Part shown: piece after piece, positions 8,864-16,892 of the stretch
How the letters are laid out: each line of letters opens with the position of its first letter
Position numbering within the stretch: the first letter of the stretch is position 1
Assembly: GCA_035551835.1 (NCBI GenBank)
Contig: DASZMN010000102.1
Span: 1-64,000, forward strand
Origin: Bog-473 sp035551835
GTDB taxonomy: Bacteria; Actinomycetota; Acidimicrobiia; Acidimicrobiales; RAAP-2
DNA length: 64,000 nt
Reading direction: 5' to 3'
The notes under the pieces: generated by a model
The model's database searches: none
What the model was told of the DNA's origin: nothing
The model's input: only the letters and a program-made list of their open reading frames with translations
Translations under genes and position numbers: made by a program

Positions 8864-10165
8864 ATGAATCGCGTCCTGACAGACGAGGTGAGCGAATGCA
8901 TCGGCGCCGAATTGCAGCTCGCGGGCTGGATCCATCATGTACGGCCGCTCAGCCAGGTCACGTTCGTGATCCTGCGTGACCGTAGCGGCGTGGCCCAGGT
9001 CGTCGTCGAGGACATGGAGCTGCGCGAGTGGCTGGCTGGACTGCACGCCGAGTCCGTCGTCGAGGTTATCGGCATCGCGAAGGCGGAGGATCGAGCACCG
9101 CGCGGCGTCGAAGTCCACGCGTCGTCCATCCGGCTCGTGTCGGCGTCGACCGCTGATCCGCCCATCGAATTGCGACGGCGCGTATTGAAGGAGCAGCTTC
9201 CGAGGCTCCTCGACCACGCCGCCGTGGCCGTACGCCACCCCAGCAAGCGGGCCATCTTCGCCATCTCCGCCGCCGCCGTCGCCGGCTTTCGTCGTACCCT
9301 CGATGCCCTCGACTTCACCGAGATCAACACGCCGAAGATCTTGGGCACGGCGACGGAAAGCGGCGCTAACGTTTTCACCCTCGACTACTTCGGACGCCCG
9401 GCGTATCTGGCTCAGAGCCCGCAGTTCTACAAGCAGATGATGGTTGGCGCGTTCGAGCGTGTGTACGAGACCGGGCCGGTGTTCCGAGCCGAACCCCACG
9501 ACACCGCCAGGCATCTGGCCGAGTACGTCTCTCTCGACGCGGAGCTCGGGTTCATCCGCGACTACGGCGACGTGATGACCGTCGTCAGGCACGCCGTAGC
9601 AGGCATGGTCGACGAAATCCGAAGAGAGGCTGCCGCTGCGGTCGAACTGCTGGGCGTCGAGATGCCGGAGGTACCGGACGTGGTCCCGGCGATCGACTTC
9701 GGGGTCGGCCAGCAGATGATCGAGGATGCGACCGGCGAGTCGGTCGTCGGCGAGCCGGACCTCGCGCCCGCCCACGAGCGATGGCTCGGGGAATGGGCGC
9801 AACGAGAGAGTGGTTGCGATTTCGTCTTCGTAACCGGATATCCGCTGTCGAAGCGACCCTTTTACACCCACCCCGATCCGGACCGGCCGGATCGGTCAAA
9901 CAGCTTTGACCTGCTCTTCCGCGGGCTGGAACTCGCGACTGGCGGACAGCGGCTCCATCGGCTCGAGGATTATCTCGTGGCTCTCCAGTCGCGTAGCCTC
10001 GACGCCGATGCGTTCGAAAGCTACCTGGAGGCATTTCGCTACGGCATGCCGCCGCACGGCGGCTTCGCCATCGGGTTGGAGCGATTCGTCGCCCGGTTGA
10101 TCGAGGCATCCAACGTCCGCGAGGCGACGCTTTTCCCGCGAGACATTCAACGACTCGCGCCGTAG
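8864..10165 (+). CDS. aspS: Archaeal-type aspartyl-tRNA synthetase (AspRS/AsnRS class IIb)
   Basis: A 433-residue class IIb synthetase of the short archaeal/eukaryal AspRS type, without the bacterial insertion domain. It has the N-terminal OB-fold anticodon domain (ELQLAGWIHHVRP), motif 2 around FRAEPHDTARHLAEYVSLDAE, the RPFYTHPDP loop and GGQRLHR, and motif 3 GGFAIGLERFVARL, ending in FPRDIQRLAP. ATG 8864 follows GGGGGCAGAGG. It lies 88 bases after luxD and 4 bases before the next gene. As a lone tRNA ligase inside a biosynthetic operon it may supply Asp-tRNA or Asn-tRNA to the pathway, or be a resistant second copy. Asp/Asn specificity cannot be decided by eye. Confidence 0.8.
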   Translation: MNRVLTDEVSECIGAELQLAGWIHHVRPLSQVTFVILRDRSGVAQVVVEDMELREWLAGLHAESVVEVIGIAKAEDRAPRGVEVHASSIRLVSASTADPPIELRRRVLKEQLPRLLDHAAVAVRHPSKRAIFAISAAAVAGFRRTLDALDFTEINTPKILGTATESGANVFTLDYFGRPAYLAQSPQFYKQMMVGAFERVYETGPVFRAEPHDTARHLAEYVSLDAELGFIRDYGDVMTVVRHAVAGMVDEIRREAAAAVELLGVEMPEVPDVVPAIDFGVGQQMIEDATGESVVGEPDLAPAHERWLGEWAQRESGCDFVFVTGYPLSKRPFYTHPDPDRPDRSNSFDLLFRGLELATGGQRLHRLEDYLVALQSRSLDADAFESYLEAFRYGMPPHGGFAIGLERFVARLIEASNVREATLFPRDIQRLAP

Positions 10166-10169
10166 TTGC

Positions 10170-11291
10170 GTGCGGCGCGACGGTCATGTGGTGCCGTCCA
10201 ACGCAACCGACAGGTGTGCCCATGCCGTGATCGGATGTGGGCGTGTCGCGCCGAACCATGTCGACGGGATCCGCCACGTCGACGGCTTCCGCGTTACATG
10301 GGCCTGCGACCGGGACATCGCCCAGGCCCGCGCCTTAGCATCGGCGTGCGACATCCCGCACGTGACCACCGACGCCGCCGAAGTCCTGGACGATCCCGAG
10401 ATCGTGTCCGTCTCGATCGCCGTGGACCACGCTCAGCACGCGCCGCTGGCGGCGGCGGCGTTGCGCGCCGGCAAGCACGTCCTTCTGGAGAAGCCGATCG
10501 CCCTTCACCTCGAGGAAGCTCGGGCGTTGCACGGGCTGGCAGTCGACCGGGACGTCGAACTGGTCGTCGTGTCACAGCATCGCTACGACCCCGTCGTCCT
10601 GACTGTCGGCGAGTGGCTCGTTGGCGGGATCGTTGGCGACGTCGTGCTCGCGACGGGTCACGTCGAGTGCGGTCGCGACACCTCGTACTACGCGGACAGC
10701 TACTGGCGAGGAAATCTGCAAGGCGAGGGTGGATCCGTCCTGATCAACCAGTCCTACCATTGCGTCGACGTGCTGCGGAGCCTCTGCGAAGGATTCACCG
10801 ACGCGATCTCGATGATGCATACCTTCCGGCATACCGACGCGATGGAGACCGAGGACACGTTCGCAGGGGTACTCCGGATGAGCTCCGGCGGTTTGGCGAC
10901 GATCTCGGCAACCGCAGCGGGCCAAACCTTCTGGGACTGCATCATAACGATCGTCGGCACCGAAGGAACGCTCGCCTTCAGCCTCAACCACCCCCCGAAA
11001 CTGCTTCGATGGAGCGGTTCGCCGAAGCTTGCCGCTGCCGTCGAGCGATTCCAATGCGCGGCGATCACTGAAGAGGCGGCACCGGGCATCGACTACTACG
11101 GCATCTCCCATCGCCGGCAGATAGCGGACTTCTGCCGCGCCGTGCGCGGTGGGCCCCGACCGATGGTTGGCGCCGACGACGCCATCGAGACCCTTGAAGT
11201 GATTGATCGGCTCTACCGCGATGCCCGGTCCTCGGTCGCCGATCCCCGGGCCGGCCGACCGGAGAGCGTGCCGGCGGCGGCGGCGCCGTGA
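10170..11291 (+). CDS. Gfo/Idh/MocA-family oxidoreductase
   Basis: A 373-residue NAD(P)-dependent dehydrogenase. The Rossmann motif VIGCGRVAPNH lies near residue 20 and the family signature LLEKPIAL near 110, followed by the C-terminal substrate domain. Members oxidise or reduce sugars, inositols and related hydroxyl groups. The GTG at 10170 starts four bases after the aspS stop; a second GTG 18 bases on is possible. It overlaps the next gene by GTGA. Gfo/Idh proteins and this class of MDR dehydrogenase are also known as fused bi-domain oxidoreductases, so the two probably act together. Confidence 0.82.
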   Translation: MRRDGHVVPSNATDRCAHAVIGCGRVAPNHVDGIRHVDGFRVTWACDRDIAQARALASACDIPHVTTDAAEVLDDPEIVSVSIAVDHAQHAPLAAAALRAGKHVLLEKPIALHLEEARALHGLAVDRDVELVVVSQHRYDPVVLTVGEWLVGGIVGDVVLATGHVECGRDTSYYADSYWRGNLQGEGGSVLINQSYHCVDVLRSLCEGFTDAISMMHTFRHTDAMETEDTFAGVLRMSSGGLATISATAAGQTFWDCIITIVGTEGTLAFSLNHPPKLLRWSGSPKLAAAVERFQCAAITEEAAPGIDYYGISHRRQIADFCRAVRGGPRPMVGADDAIETLEVIDRLYRDARSSVADPRAGRPESVPAAAAP

Positions 11292-12268
11292 CCACGCTCG
11301 ATCGGTACTGGCTCACGTTCGAGGAGCCAGGCCAGGTTGCCATCAGGAGCGAGCGCCTCGACAACTCTGTCGGTGACAACCAGGTGCTTGTACGCAACCG
11401 CTGCTCGCTGATCAGCGCCGGTACCGAGCTGGCCGTTTTCACCGCGGTCCACCCAGGCCTGGCCGTGCCCGGTCACTGGGCGACCTTTCCCTGGTGTCCC
11501 GGATACGCCTCGGTCGGCGTGGTCGAAGCCGTTGGCGCCCGGGCAGCTGAGGTGCTGGGCGTGGCGATCGGGGACCGCGTGTTCCACGAGAGCAGCCATG
11601 CCACCTGGTCTGTGGTCGAGGCGGCCAGGGTCCAAGTCGTGCCCGACGACGTTCCGGACGAGCGGGCCGTGTTCACCAAGGCGCTGACCATCGCCATGAC
11701 AGCGCTCCGGTCTGCCCCGGTCCGTTTCGGCGACCGGATCGCCATCCTCGGCCTTGGTGTCATCGGCAACCTCTCTGCCCAGCTCGCACGAGAGGCGGGG
11801 GCGTTCACGGTCACCGCCTACGACCGCGCCGACGGTCGTAGGCGCCTCGCGAGGCGTTGCGGGATCGAGCGCGCCGATGATCCCGACGGCTCGGACTGCA
11901 CTCAGCAAGATGCTGACCTCGTAATCGAGGCCACAGGCGCAGCGGCCTCGGTGGCGGCAGCCACGAGATACGCCCGCCCCGGAGGTCGTGTCGTGCTGCT
12001 GGGGAGCCCTCGGACGCCGGTGACGTTCGATGCCTATTTCAGCGTGCACCTGCGGGGGCTCTCGATCGTGGGTGCACACGAGTCGGTCATCGGCGTCTCC
12101 CAACGTCGTGCCGACGAGCCTTTCACGAACCACTTGCTCGCCAGCGGGCGGGTGCTCGTCGAACCCTTGGTGACGCATCGGATTGCGTTCCGCGATGCGC
12201 AAGTGGCGTACGAGGGCCTTCAGGACCGGAGGGACGAGTTCGTCACCGTCGTGCTCGAGTACTCGTGA
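11288..12268 (+). CDS. MDR-family (alcohol dehydrogenase-like) oxidoreductase
   Basis: A 326-residue medium-chain dehydrogenase. It has the N-terminal NRCSLISAGTELAVF stretch seen in partners of Gfo/Idh enzymes, the nucleotide-binding motif GLGVIGNLSAQLAREAG, and a C-terminal half ending in the substrate domain. The four-Cys structural zinc site of classical alcohol dehydrogenases is absent. The start GTG 11288 overlaps the upstream stop. The substrate is unknown; the pairing with the Gfo/Idh gene suggests consecutive redox steps on one intermediate. Confidence 0.78.
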   Translation: MTTLDRYWLTFEEPGQVAIRSERLDNSVGDNQVLVRNRCSLISAGTELAVFTAVHPGLAVPGHWATFPWCPGYASVGVVEAVGARAAEVLGVAIGDRVFHESSHATWSVVEAARVQVVPDDVPDERAVFTKALTIAMTALRSAPVRFGDRIAILGLGVIGNLSAQLAREAGAFTVTAYDRADGRRRLARRCGIERADDPDGSDCTQQDADLVIEATGAAASVAAATRYARPGGRVVLLGSPRTPVTFDAYFSVHLRGLSIVGAHESVIGVSQRRADEPFTNHLLASGRVLVEPLVTHRIAFRDAQVAYEGLQDRRDEFVTVVLEYS

Positions 12269-12281
12269 AGGGAGTTAGCCA

Positions 12282-12304
12282 GGCCGACAAGGCCCTTGTC
12301 GGTC
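12282..12304 (+). terminator. Stem-loop between MDR and ABC genes
   Basis: CCGACAAG at 12284-12291 pairs with CTTGTCGG at 12295-12302 around a three-base loop, and outer pairs extend the stem to ten. No U-tract follows, so it may be an attenuator or an RNA-stabilising hairpin rather than a strong terminator. It sits in one of the longest gaps in the operon. Confidence 0.45.
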
Positions 12305-12377
12305 CGGGATCCGCCGAGCCTAGCGACGGCCCCGGCAGCTACGCGACTGTGAAAGTGGCGAGAGTGAGAGGCCTTCA

Positions 12378-13313
12378 GTGATCCTGTGCGTCGAGAACCT
12401 TCACAAGTCATATGGCGACGTCGACGCGCTCCGCGGTGTGGATATCGAGATGAATCGTGGCGAGATCCTCGGTCTCCTCGGACCGAATGGTGCCGGGAAG
12501 ACAACGCTGGTGTCGCTCGTCGCAGGGCTGCTCCGGCCCGACGCCGGGCGGGTGGAGGTCCTCGGGCGTGAACCCGTGTCCGACGCCCGATCGGTCCGCG
12601 CGGCGATCGGGCTCGCCCCGCAGGATCTCGGCGTCTATCCGTCGCTGACGGTGATCGACAACGTGACGTTCTTCGCACGGTTGCACGGATTCCGGGGCAC
12701 GGATCTGCGGCGCTGCGTCGATGAGGCGATCGAACTCTTGGCGCTGTCAGAACTCGCCGGACGACGCGTCAGCACATTGTCGGGTGGTGAGAAGCGGCGC
12801 GTCCACACTGCCATGGCGATCGTCCACCGGCCGAAACTGGCGCTCCTCGACGAGCCCACGGCAGGCGTCGATGTGCAGACACGAAGCAGGTTGGTCGACG
12901 CCGTGCGCCACCTCGCCGAGGCGTACGGAACAGCGATCTGTTACTCGTCTCACTACTTCGGCGAGGTCGAGGCGCTCGATGCTCGCATCGCGATCCTCGA
13001 CAATGGCATGGTGGTGGTACAAGGGACGGTGAGCGAGGTTATCCATGCTCACGCCAAGGCCGCACTGGAGCTCACCTTCGACGGTCCGGCGCCCGAGTGG
13101 CGGGATGACCCCGCCGAACGCACCGACTCCCAGTTGCGGATATACACCGATGAGCCCGCCGCGGACATCGTCCGTATCGTGCCGCAACTGCAGCACACCG
13201 GGACGTCGCTGAGATCGGTGCGCATCGTCCACCCAACTCTGGAAAGCGTCTTCCTCCAGTTGACGGGCAAGGACCTCGTTGCACCTTCGGAGCCGATCGG
13301 CGCGGCGTTATGA
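12378..13313 (+). CDS. ABC transporter ATP-binding protein
   Basis: A 311-residue DrrA-like ATPase subunit. Walker A is GPNGAGKTT near residues 36-44, the signature is LSGGEKRR, and Walker B is LALLDEPTAGVD. A C-terminal extension beyond the core is typical of drug and polysaccharide exporters paired with ABC-2 permeases. The start GTG 12378 follows GAGAGG. The stop overlaps the permease start as ATGA. It probably exports the operon's product and may give self-protection. Confidence 0.9.
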   Translation: MILCVENLHKSYGDVDALRGVDIEMNRGEILGLLGPNGAGKTTLVSLVAGLLRPDAGRVEVLGREPVSDARSVRAAIGLAPQDLGVYPSLTVIDNVTFFARLHGFRGTDLRRCVDEAIELLALSELAGRRVSTLSGGEKRRVHTAMAIVHRPKLALLDEPTAGVDVQTRSRLVDAVRHLAEAYGTAICYSSHYFGEVEALDARIAILDNGMVVVQGTVSEVIHAHAKAALELTFDGPAPEWRDDPAERTDSQLRIYTDEPAADIVRIVPQLQHTGTSLRSVRIVHPTLESVFLQLTGKDLVAPSEPIGAAL

Positions 13314-14083
13314 CCGTCGTCCGGGTGCGGGCGATCGTCGTCCACGAGCTGAAGATCCTCCGTCAGGACCCGACCTTCCTGATCATTTTCACGCTGATGC
13401 CGCTCCTGATCATGGCGTTCTTAAAGCCCACGTTCCGGGCGGCGCTCATACTCGTCGGGAACCCCGGCGCGAACGGAGCTGAGCAGGCCGTTCCCGGGAT
13501 GGCCGTGCTGTTCGCCCTGCTCCTCGTGGGCAACGTGGGATATGCGGTGTTCCGCGAGCATGGTTGGAACACTTGGCCGCGCCTCGTCGCCTCACCTGCC
13601 AACGGCGTCGAGATCATGATCGGGAAATCAGTGACGCCCCTACTGGCGCTCTGTGCGCAGCTGACGGTGCTCTTCGTCGTCGGCGGCGTTCTGTTCGACC
13701 TGCGCGTGCAGGGATCGATCGTTGGTCTCGTACTCGTGGCGGCGTCCTTGGCGGTCACGCTCGTCTGCATGGGGCTCCTGTTGATCTCTGTATGCCGCAC
13801 CGTCCTGCAGCTGCAAGCGGGGACCTATCTCGGCGCCATGGTCCTGGCAGGCGTCGGTGGGGCCTTGACGCCAATCTCGAGCCTGCCCGGCTGGGCGCGT
13901 CACGTTGCCCCTGCCGCGCCCACCTACTGGGCAATGCGGGGCTTCCGATCGGCGATCCTCGTACCGGGCTCGTGGACCGTTGTGCTCTGGCCCGTGCTGG
14001 TGCTGCTCGGATTCGCCACCTTCTTTGCGCTGGTGGCGGCGTCCCGCTTCCGGGTCGGCGACGTCAAGATCGGGTGGGCGTGA
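13310..14083 (+). CDS. ABC-2 type transporter permease
   Basis: A 257-residue integral membrane protein with about six hydrophobic segments, the first near residues 20-35 and the last near 230-250. The ABC-2 pattern is visible around ALTPISSLPGWARHVAPAAP, before the final segments. It overlaps the ATPase gene by four bases. Together they form a DrrAB-like exporter for the pathway's product. Confidence 0.87.
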   Translation: MTVVRVRAIVVHELKILRQDPTFLIIFTLMPLLIMAFLKPTFRAALILVGNPGANGAEQAVPGMAVLFALLLVGNVGYAVFREHGWNTWPRLVASPANGVEIMIGKSVTPLLALCAQLTVLFVVGGVLFDLRVQGSIVGLVLVAASLAVTLVCMGLLLISVCRTVLQLQAGTYLGAMVLAGVGGALTPISSLPGWARHVAPAAPTYWAMRGFRSAILVPGSWTVVLWPVLVLLGFATFFALVAASRFRVGDVKIGWA

Positions 14084-14141
14084 CACCGGCTGGCCCGTCG
14101 CCGCGCCTTCGATCTGGGCTGTAATCGGCTCCCCCGACGCG

Positions 14142-15422
14142 GTGCGCCTCGCCATCAGTGCCAAGGGGAACGGCTTCGGATCGGCATCGAAGGCCATGGC
14201 GATCGCCCGGGGTCTTGCAGGCCACGAGCTGATCTTCCTCGGTGACGGCACGGCCGTCCTCTACGTGCGTTCGAACCACGATGGACCGTTCGCGTGCGTG
14301 GTCGACACCGATGTCGCCGGCACCACATCTGTGCTTGCCACCCTTGCCCGGTGCGACGCCGCTGTCGTCGTGATGAACGAGGACGTCGCGCTCTCCTGCC
14401 ACGCCGTCGGCACGCCGTACTGGTTCGTCGACAGCCTCTTCGGCTTCTGGCGCCTCGATCGCCCGCTCGAACACCTTGCTGGCTCCGAACCGGCCGAACT
14501 CTCCTGTCACGAGCGCAAACTCCTCGCCCACCTGTTGGCCCACCGCAGCGTCGTCCAACGGCATCCAGGAATGGAGCACCGACTCTCCGAGTTGCGGGCC
14601 GTTGGTGCCGATCATGTGACGGTCGTCGGCTCGGTCATTGACAGTCCGGACCTGGTGGCGGCGCCGCAGGCGTCCCTCCCATGCCGGGACGAAGACGACT
14701 GGACCGTCGTGTTCAACCTCGGCGGCTACAAGAACTTCGTCCTCGACTACGGGACGAACGACGCCTTCGTCCGGCTGATGGTGCGGGTGGCGTGGCGCCT
14801 GCTGCAGGCGACGGACTGCTCCGAGGTCCTCGTGTGCTGCGGGGCGTTCGGCGAGGGGCGCTCGCGGACGCTCCACTTCCAAGGTCGGAAGGTGGATCTG
14901 GCGCTCCTCCCTCATTCGGCGTTCGTCCGGCGGGTCCGCAGCTGCACGGTGTACGCCATGACGCCGGGGCTTACCTCCCTGCATGAGAGCGTAGCGCTCG
15001 AGCGATTCCCGCTTCTCCTGCCAGAGGAGCACTACGGACACCAATGGAACGTCGACATGCTCGGCAGCGCTGCGTCAGCGCGGATGGCGGTGCGTATCGG
15101 CGAGGTGGTCGATACCTTCGTCCCCGACGACGACTACGAGGGAACCGTCGCGATCGCGGGCATGGCGGCGACAATCCTGGGATCGGAGCGACTTACGACA
15201 CGGTTGGCAGAGATCGTGATCGAACGCGTCCTGACAGTCCGGGGCCTTGCTTCGGATGTGCAACGCGCCGGTATAACTGAGCTCAGGCGCATGTTCGTGG
15301 GACCTGATTCCGTCGATCTGATCGCTCGTCAGCTGCATTGTTTCGACCAGCATGCCAGGACGATCGAACACAGAGGAGCTGAGCGTTCGATCGAACAGGC
15401 GGTTACGACCATCCGGCCCTGA
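14142..15422 (+). CDS. Possible GT-B glycosyltransferase-like protein
   Basis: A 426-residue protein that I recognise only weakly. Its N-terminus, RLAISAKGNGFGSASKAMAI, has the Gly-rich loop typical of GT-B nucleotide-sugar transferases, and LPEEHYGHQWNVDMLGSAAS near residues 290-310 could be the donor-site half. I chose GTG 14142 because the Gly-rich strand follows directly; no start with a ribosome site was found upstream. The segment after residue 350 is helical. The protein may glycosylate the product, or belong to another family with a similar fold. Confidence 0.5.
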   Translation: MRLAISAKGNGFGSASKAMAIARGLAGHELIFLGDGTAVLYVRSNHDGPFACVVDTDVAGTTSVLATLARCDAAVVVMNEDVALSCHAVGTPYWFVDSLFGFWRLDRPLEHLAGSEPAELSCHERKLLAHLLAHRSVVQRHPGMEHRLSELRAVGADHVTVVGSVIDSPDLVAAPQASLPCRDEDDWTVVFNLGGYKNFVLDYGTNDAFVRLMVRVAWRLLQATDCSEVLVCCGAFGEGRSRTLHFQGRKVDLALLPHSAFVRRVRSCTVYAMTPGLTSLHESVALERFPLLLPEEHYGHQWNVDMLGSAASARMAVRIGEVVDTFVPDDDYEGTVAIAGMAATILGSERLTTRLAEIVIERVLTVRGLASDVQRAGITELRRMFVGPDSVDLIARQLHCFDQHARTIEHRGAERSIEQAVTTIRP

Positions 15423-15465
15423 CCCGAGTGTCCCGGGAAGGACCGGGACCGAAAGGAGCATTCCG

Positions 15466-16101
15466 ATGGCCGATATCCTCATCCAGACAGCGGAGACGGC
15501 GACCCTGCTGCCGCCTCATCCGCTCGATCCCGATCAGATCGAGGCGGGCATCCGCTTGGTCCTCCACGGCCTCGGCCAGTCCGACAAGGCCGAGGTCATC
15601 GCCAATACGCCCAGGCGCGTTACCGACCTCTACGCCGAGATGGTCAATCCGGGGTGGGCCGATGTGGAGGAGGTCTTCAAGTCTTTCGAGAATTCGATTG
15701 GCTACGACGACCTGGTAATTGTCAACGACGTCCACTACGTCTCGCTGTGTGAGCACCACCTCATGCCCGCGTTCGGCGTGGCTCACTTCGCGTACGTGCC
15801 CGATGAGCGGATCGTCGGCTACTCGAAGATAAAGAAAGGCCTGAACTACGTCGCCCGCGGCCCGCAGCTCAACGAGCGCATCCTCATCGACACCCTGGAC
15901 ATCGTCGAGGCGCAGCTGCGTCCGAAGGGTGCCGCTCTCATTCTGCAGACGGTCCACTGCTGCATCGCTGTGCGGTCGAACGGCCCCGCTCAGGAGATTG
16001 TCACGGTCCAGGGCTTCCGTGGTGCGCTGCGGCAGGAGCCTTATCGCCGTGAGTTCTTCGACACGGTCCTGGCCCGCAAGCCTCTGTTTCTGGGGCAATG
16101 A
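15466..16101 (+). CDS. folE: GTP cyclohydrolase I
   Basis: A 211-residue type I GTP cyclohydrolase, making 7,8-dihydroneopterin triphosphate from GTP. The zinc and catalytic motif CEHHLMPAFGVAHFAYVP lies near residues 96-113, followed by GYSKIKKGLNYVARGPQ, LNERI, and a second Cys site in VHCCIAVRSNG. ATG 15466 follows AAAGGAG. Folate synthesis needs one FolE per genome, so a copy inside this operon suggests a dedicated pterin or 7-deazapurine branch. It overlaps the next gene as ATGA. Confidence 0.88.
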   Translation: MADILIQTAETATLLPPHPLDPDQIEAGIRLVLHGLGQSDKAEVIANTPRRVTDLYAEMVNPGWADVEEVFKSFENSIGYDDLVIVNDVHYVSLCEHHLMPAFGVAHFAYVPDERIVGYSKIKKGLNYVARGPQLNERILIDTLDIVEAQLRPKGAALILQTVHCCIAVRSNGPAQEIVTVQGFRGALRQEPYRREFFDTVLARKPLFLGQ

Positions 16102-16421
16102 GCATCGGATCCCCGAATGGCGACCCGTCCGGCATCGGAGTCGAGCCCGACATCGGGATCCCTTGTGTGCTCGGACCGCAACGTCAGGGGCGAGACCACG
16201 ACGCGGCGCTGTTCCTCAGCCTGCGGACGTGCGCCACGCACCAGGCGGGCCCGCTGCGGGCCGTGGCAGACCTTATGCGTGCCGTGGAGCTCGGCGAGCT
16301 GAGTGGCACCGAAGCTCGGGCGGTGTGCGATCGGGTCGCTGGCCGGTGCCGCGCCATCCAGCAGATGCCTGCGGATCGCCTGCACGTCGTGGAGCGGTTC
16401 CTCTCGGCGTTGTTCACATGA
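16098..16421 (+). CDS. Small uncharacterised protein in the operon
   Basis: A 107-residue protein of unknown family, bounded by ATGA overlaps on both sides, which supports that it is real. The first 35 residues look disordered (Gly/Pro-rich). The rest is helical: LRAVADLMRAVELGELSGTE, then ARAVCDRVAGRCRAIQQ and HVVERFLSALF. It has four Cys and no membrane segment or signal peptide. It might be a partner of the cyclohydrolase or of the SLOG protein. Confidence 0.55.
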   Translation: MSIGSPNGDPSGIGVEPDIGIPCVLGPQRQGRDHDAALFLSLRTCATHQAGPLRAVADLMRAVELGELSGTEARAVCDRVAGRCRAIQQMPADRLHVVERFLSALFT

Positions 16422-16882
16422 TCGTCGCCGTTGTTGGAAAGGGCAGGAACTGCCCCCCCGAAGTCGCTGACATCGCGCGGTTCGTCGGCTATGCCGTCGG
16501 CGCAGCAGGCCACGTATTGGTCTGCGGCGGCCTGGGCGGCGTCATGGATGCGGCGGCCGCAGGCGCGGCGATGGCGGGCGCCACCGTGATCGGCTTGGTA
16601 CCGAACCAGGATCCGCCGAACGACAACTGCACGATTGCCCTGGCGACGGGCTTGCCGCCGACCGTGCGCAACATCGTTGTCGGGTCGTGTTGCGACGCGC
16701 TCCTGGCCCTCGGCGGCAGTCACGGCACGATGCAGGAGATTGCCGTAGCCCTCGACCGAGAGGTGCCTGTCGCCGCCGTCGAGACCGACCGGTGGATCGG
16801 TCTCGTGCCGGAACGCATCGGGCGCGATCACGTACCTGCGTGGCTGGCGCAGGTTGAGCTCCGCCGCAGCTGCGTGGCGTGA
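16418..16882 (+). CDS. SLOG/TIGR00725-family Rossmann protein
   Basis: A 154-residue protein of the LOG-like nucleotide-binding group. Visible motifs are VAVVGKGR at the N-terminus, HVLVCGGLGGVMDAAAAGA near residues 29-47, GATVIGLVP, and LALGGSHGTMQEI near 92-104. Members bind nucleotides or cleave N-glycosidic bonds; TIGR00725 proteins lack firm assignments. The ATGA overlap with the small gene upstream and the cyclohydrolase context suggest a nucleotide- or pterin-related step. Confidence 0.72.
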   Translation: MIVAVVGKGRNCPPEVADIARFVGYAVGAAGHVLVCGGLGGVMDAAAAGAAMAGATVIGLVPNQDPPNDNCTIALATGLPPTVRNIVVGSCCDALLALGGSHGTMQEIAVALDREVPVAAVETDRWIGLVPERIGRDHVPAWLAQVELRRSCVA

Positions 16883-16892
16883 GTGTGGCTCT

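Noticed and set aside
7234..8901. A 555-residue open frame on the minus strand
   Set aside because: It lies opposite luxE and luxD, which have clear family motifs; the minus frame is Arg/Gly/Asp-rich with no recognisable domain.
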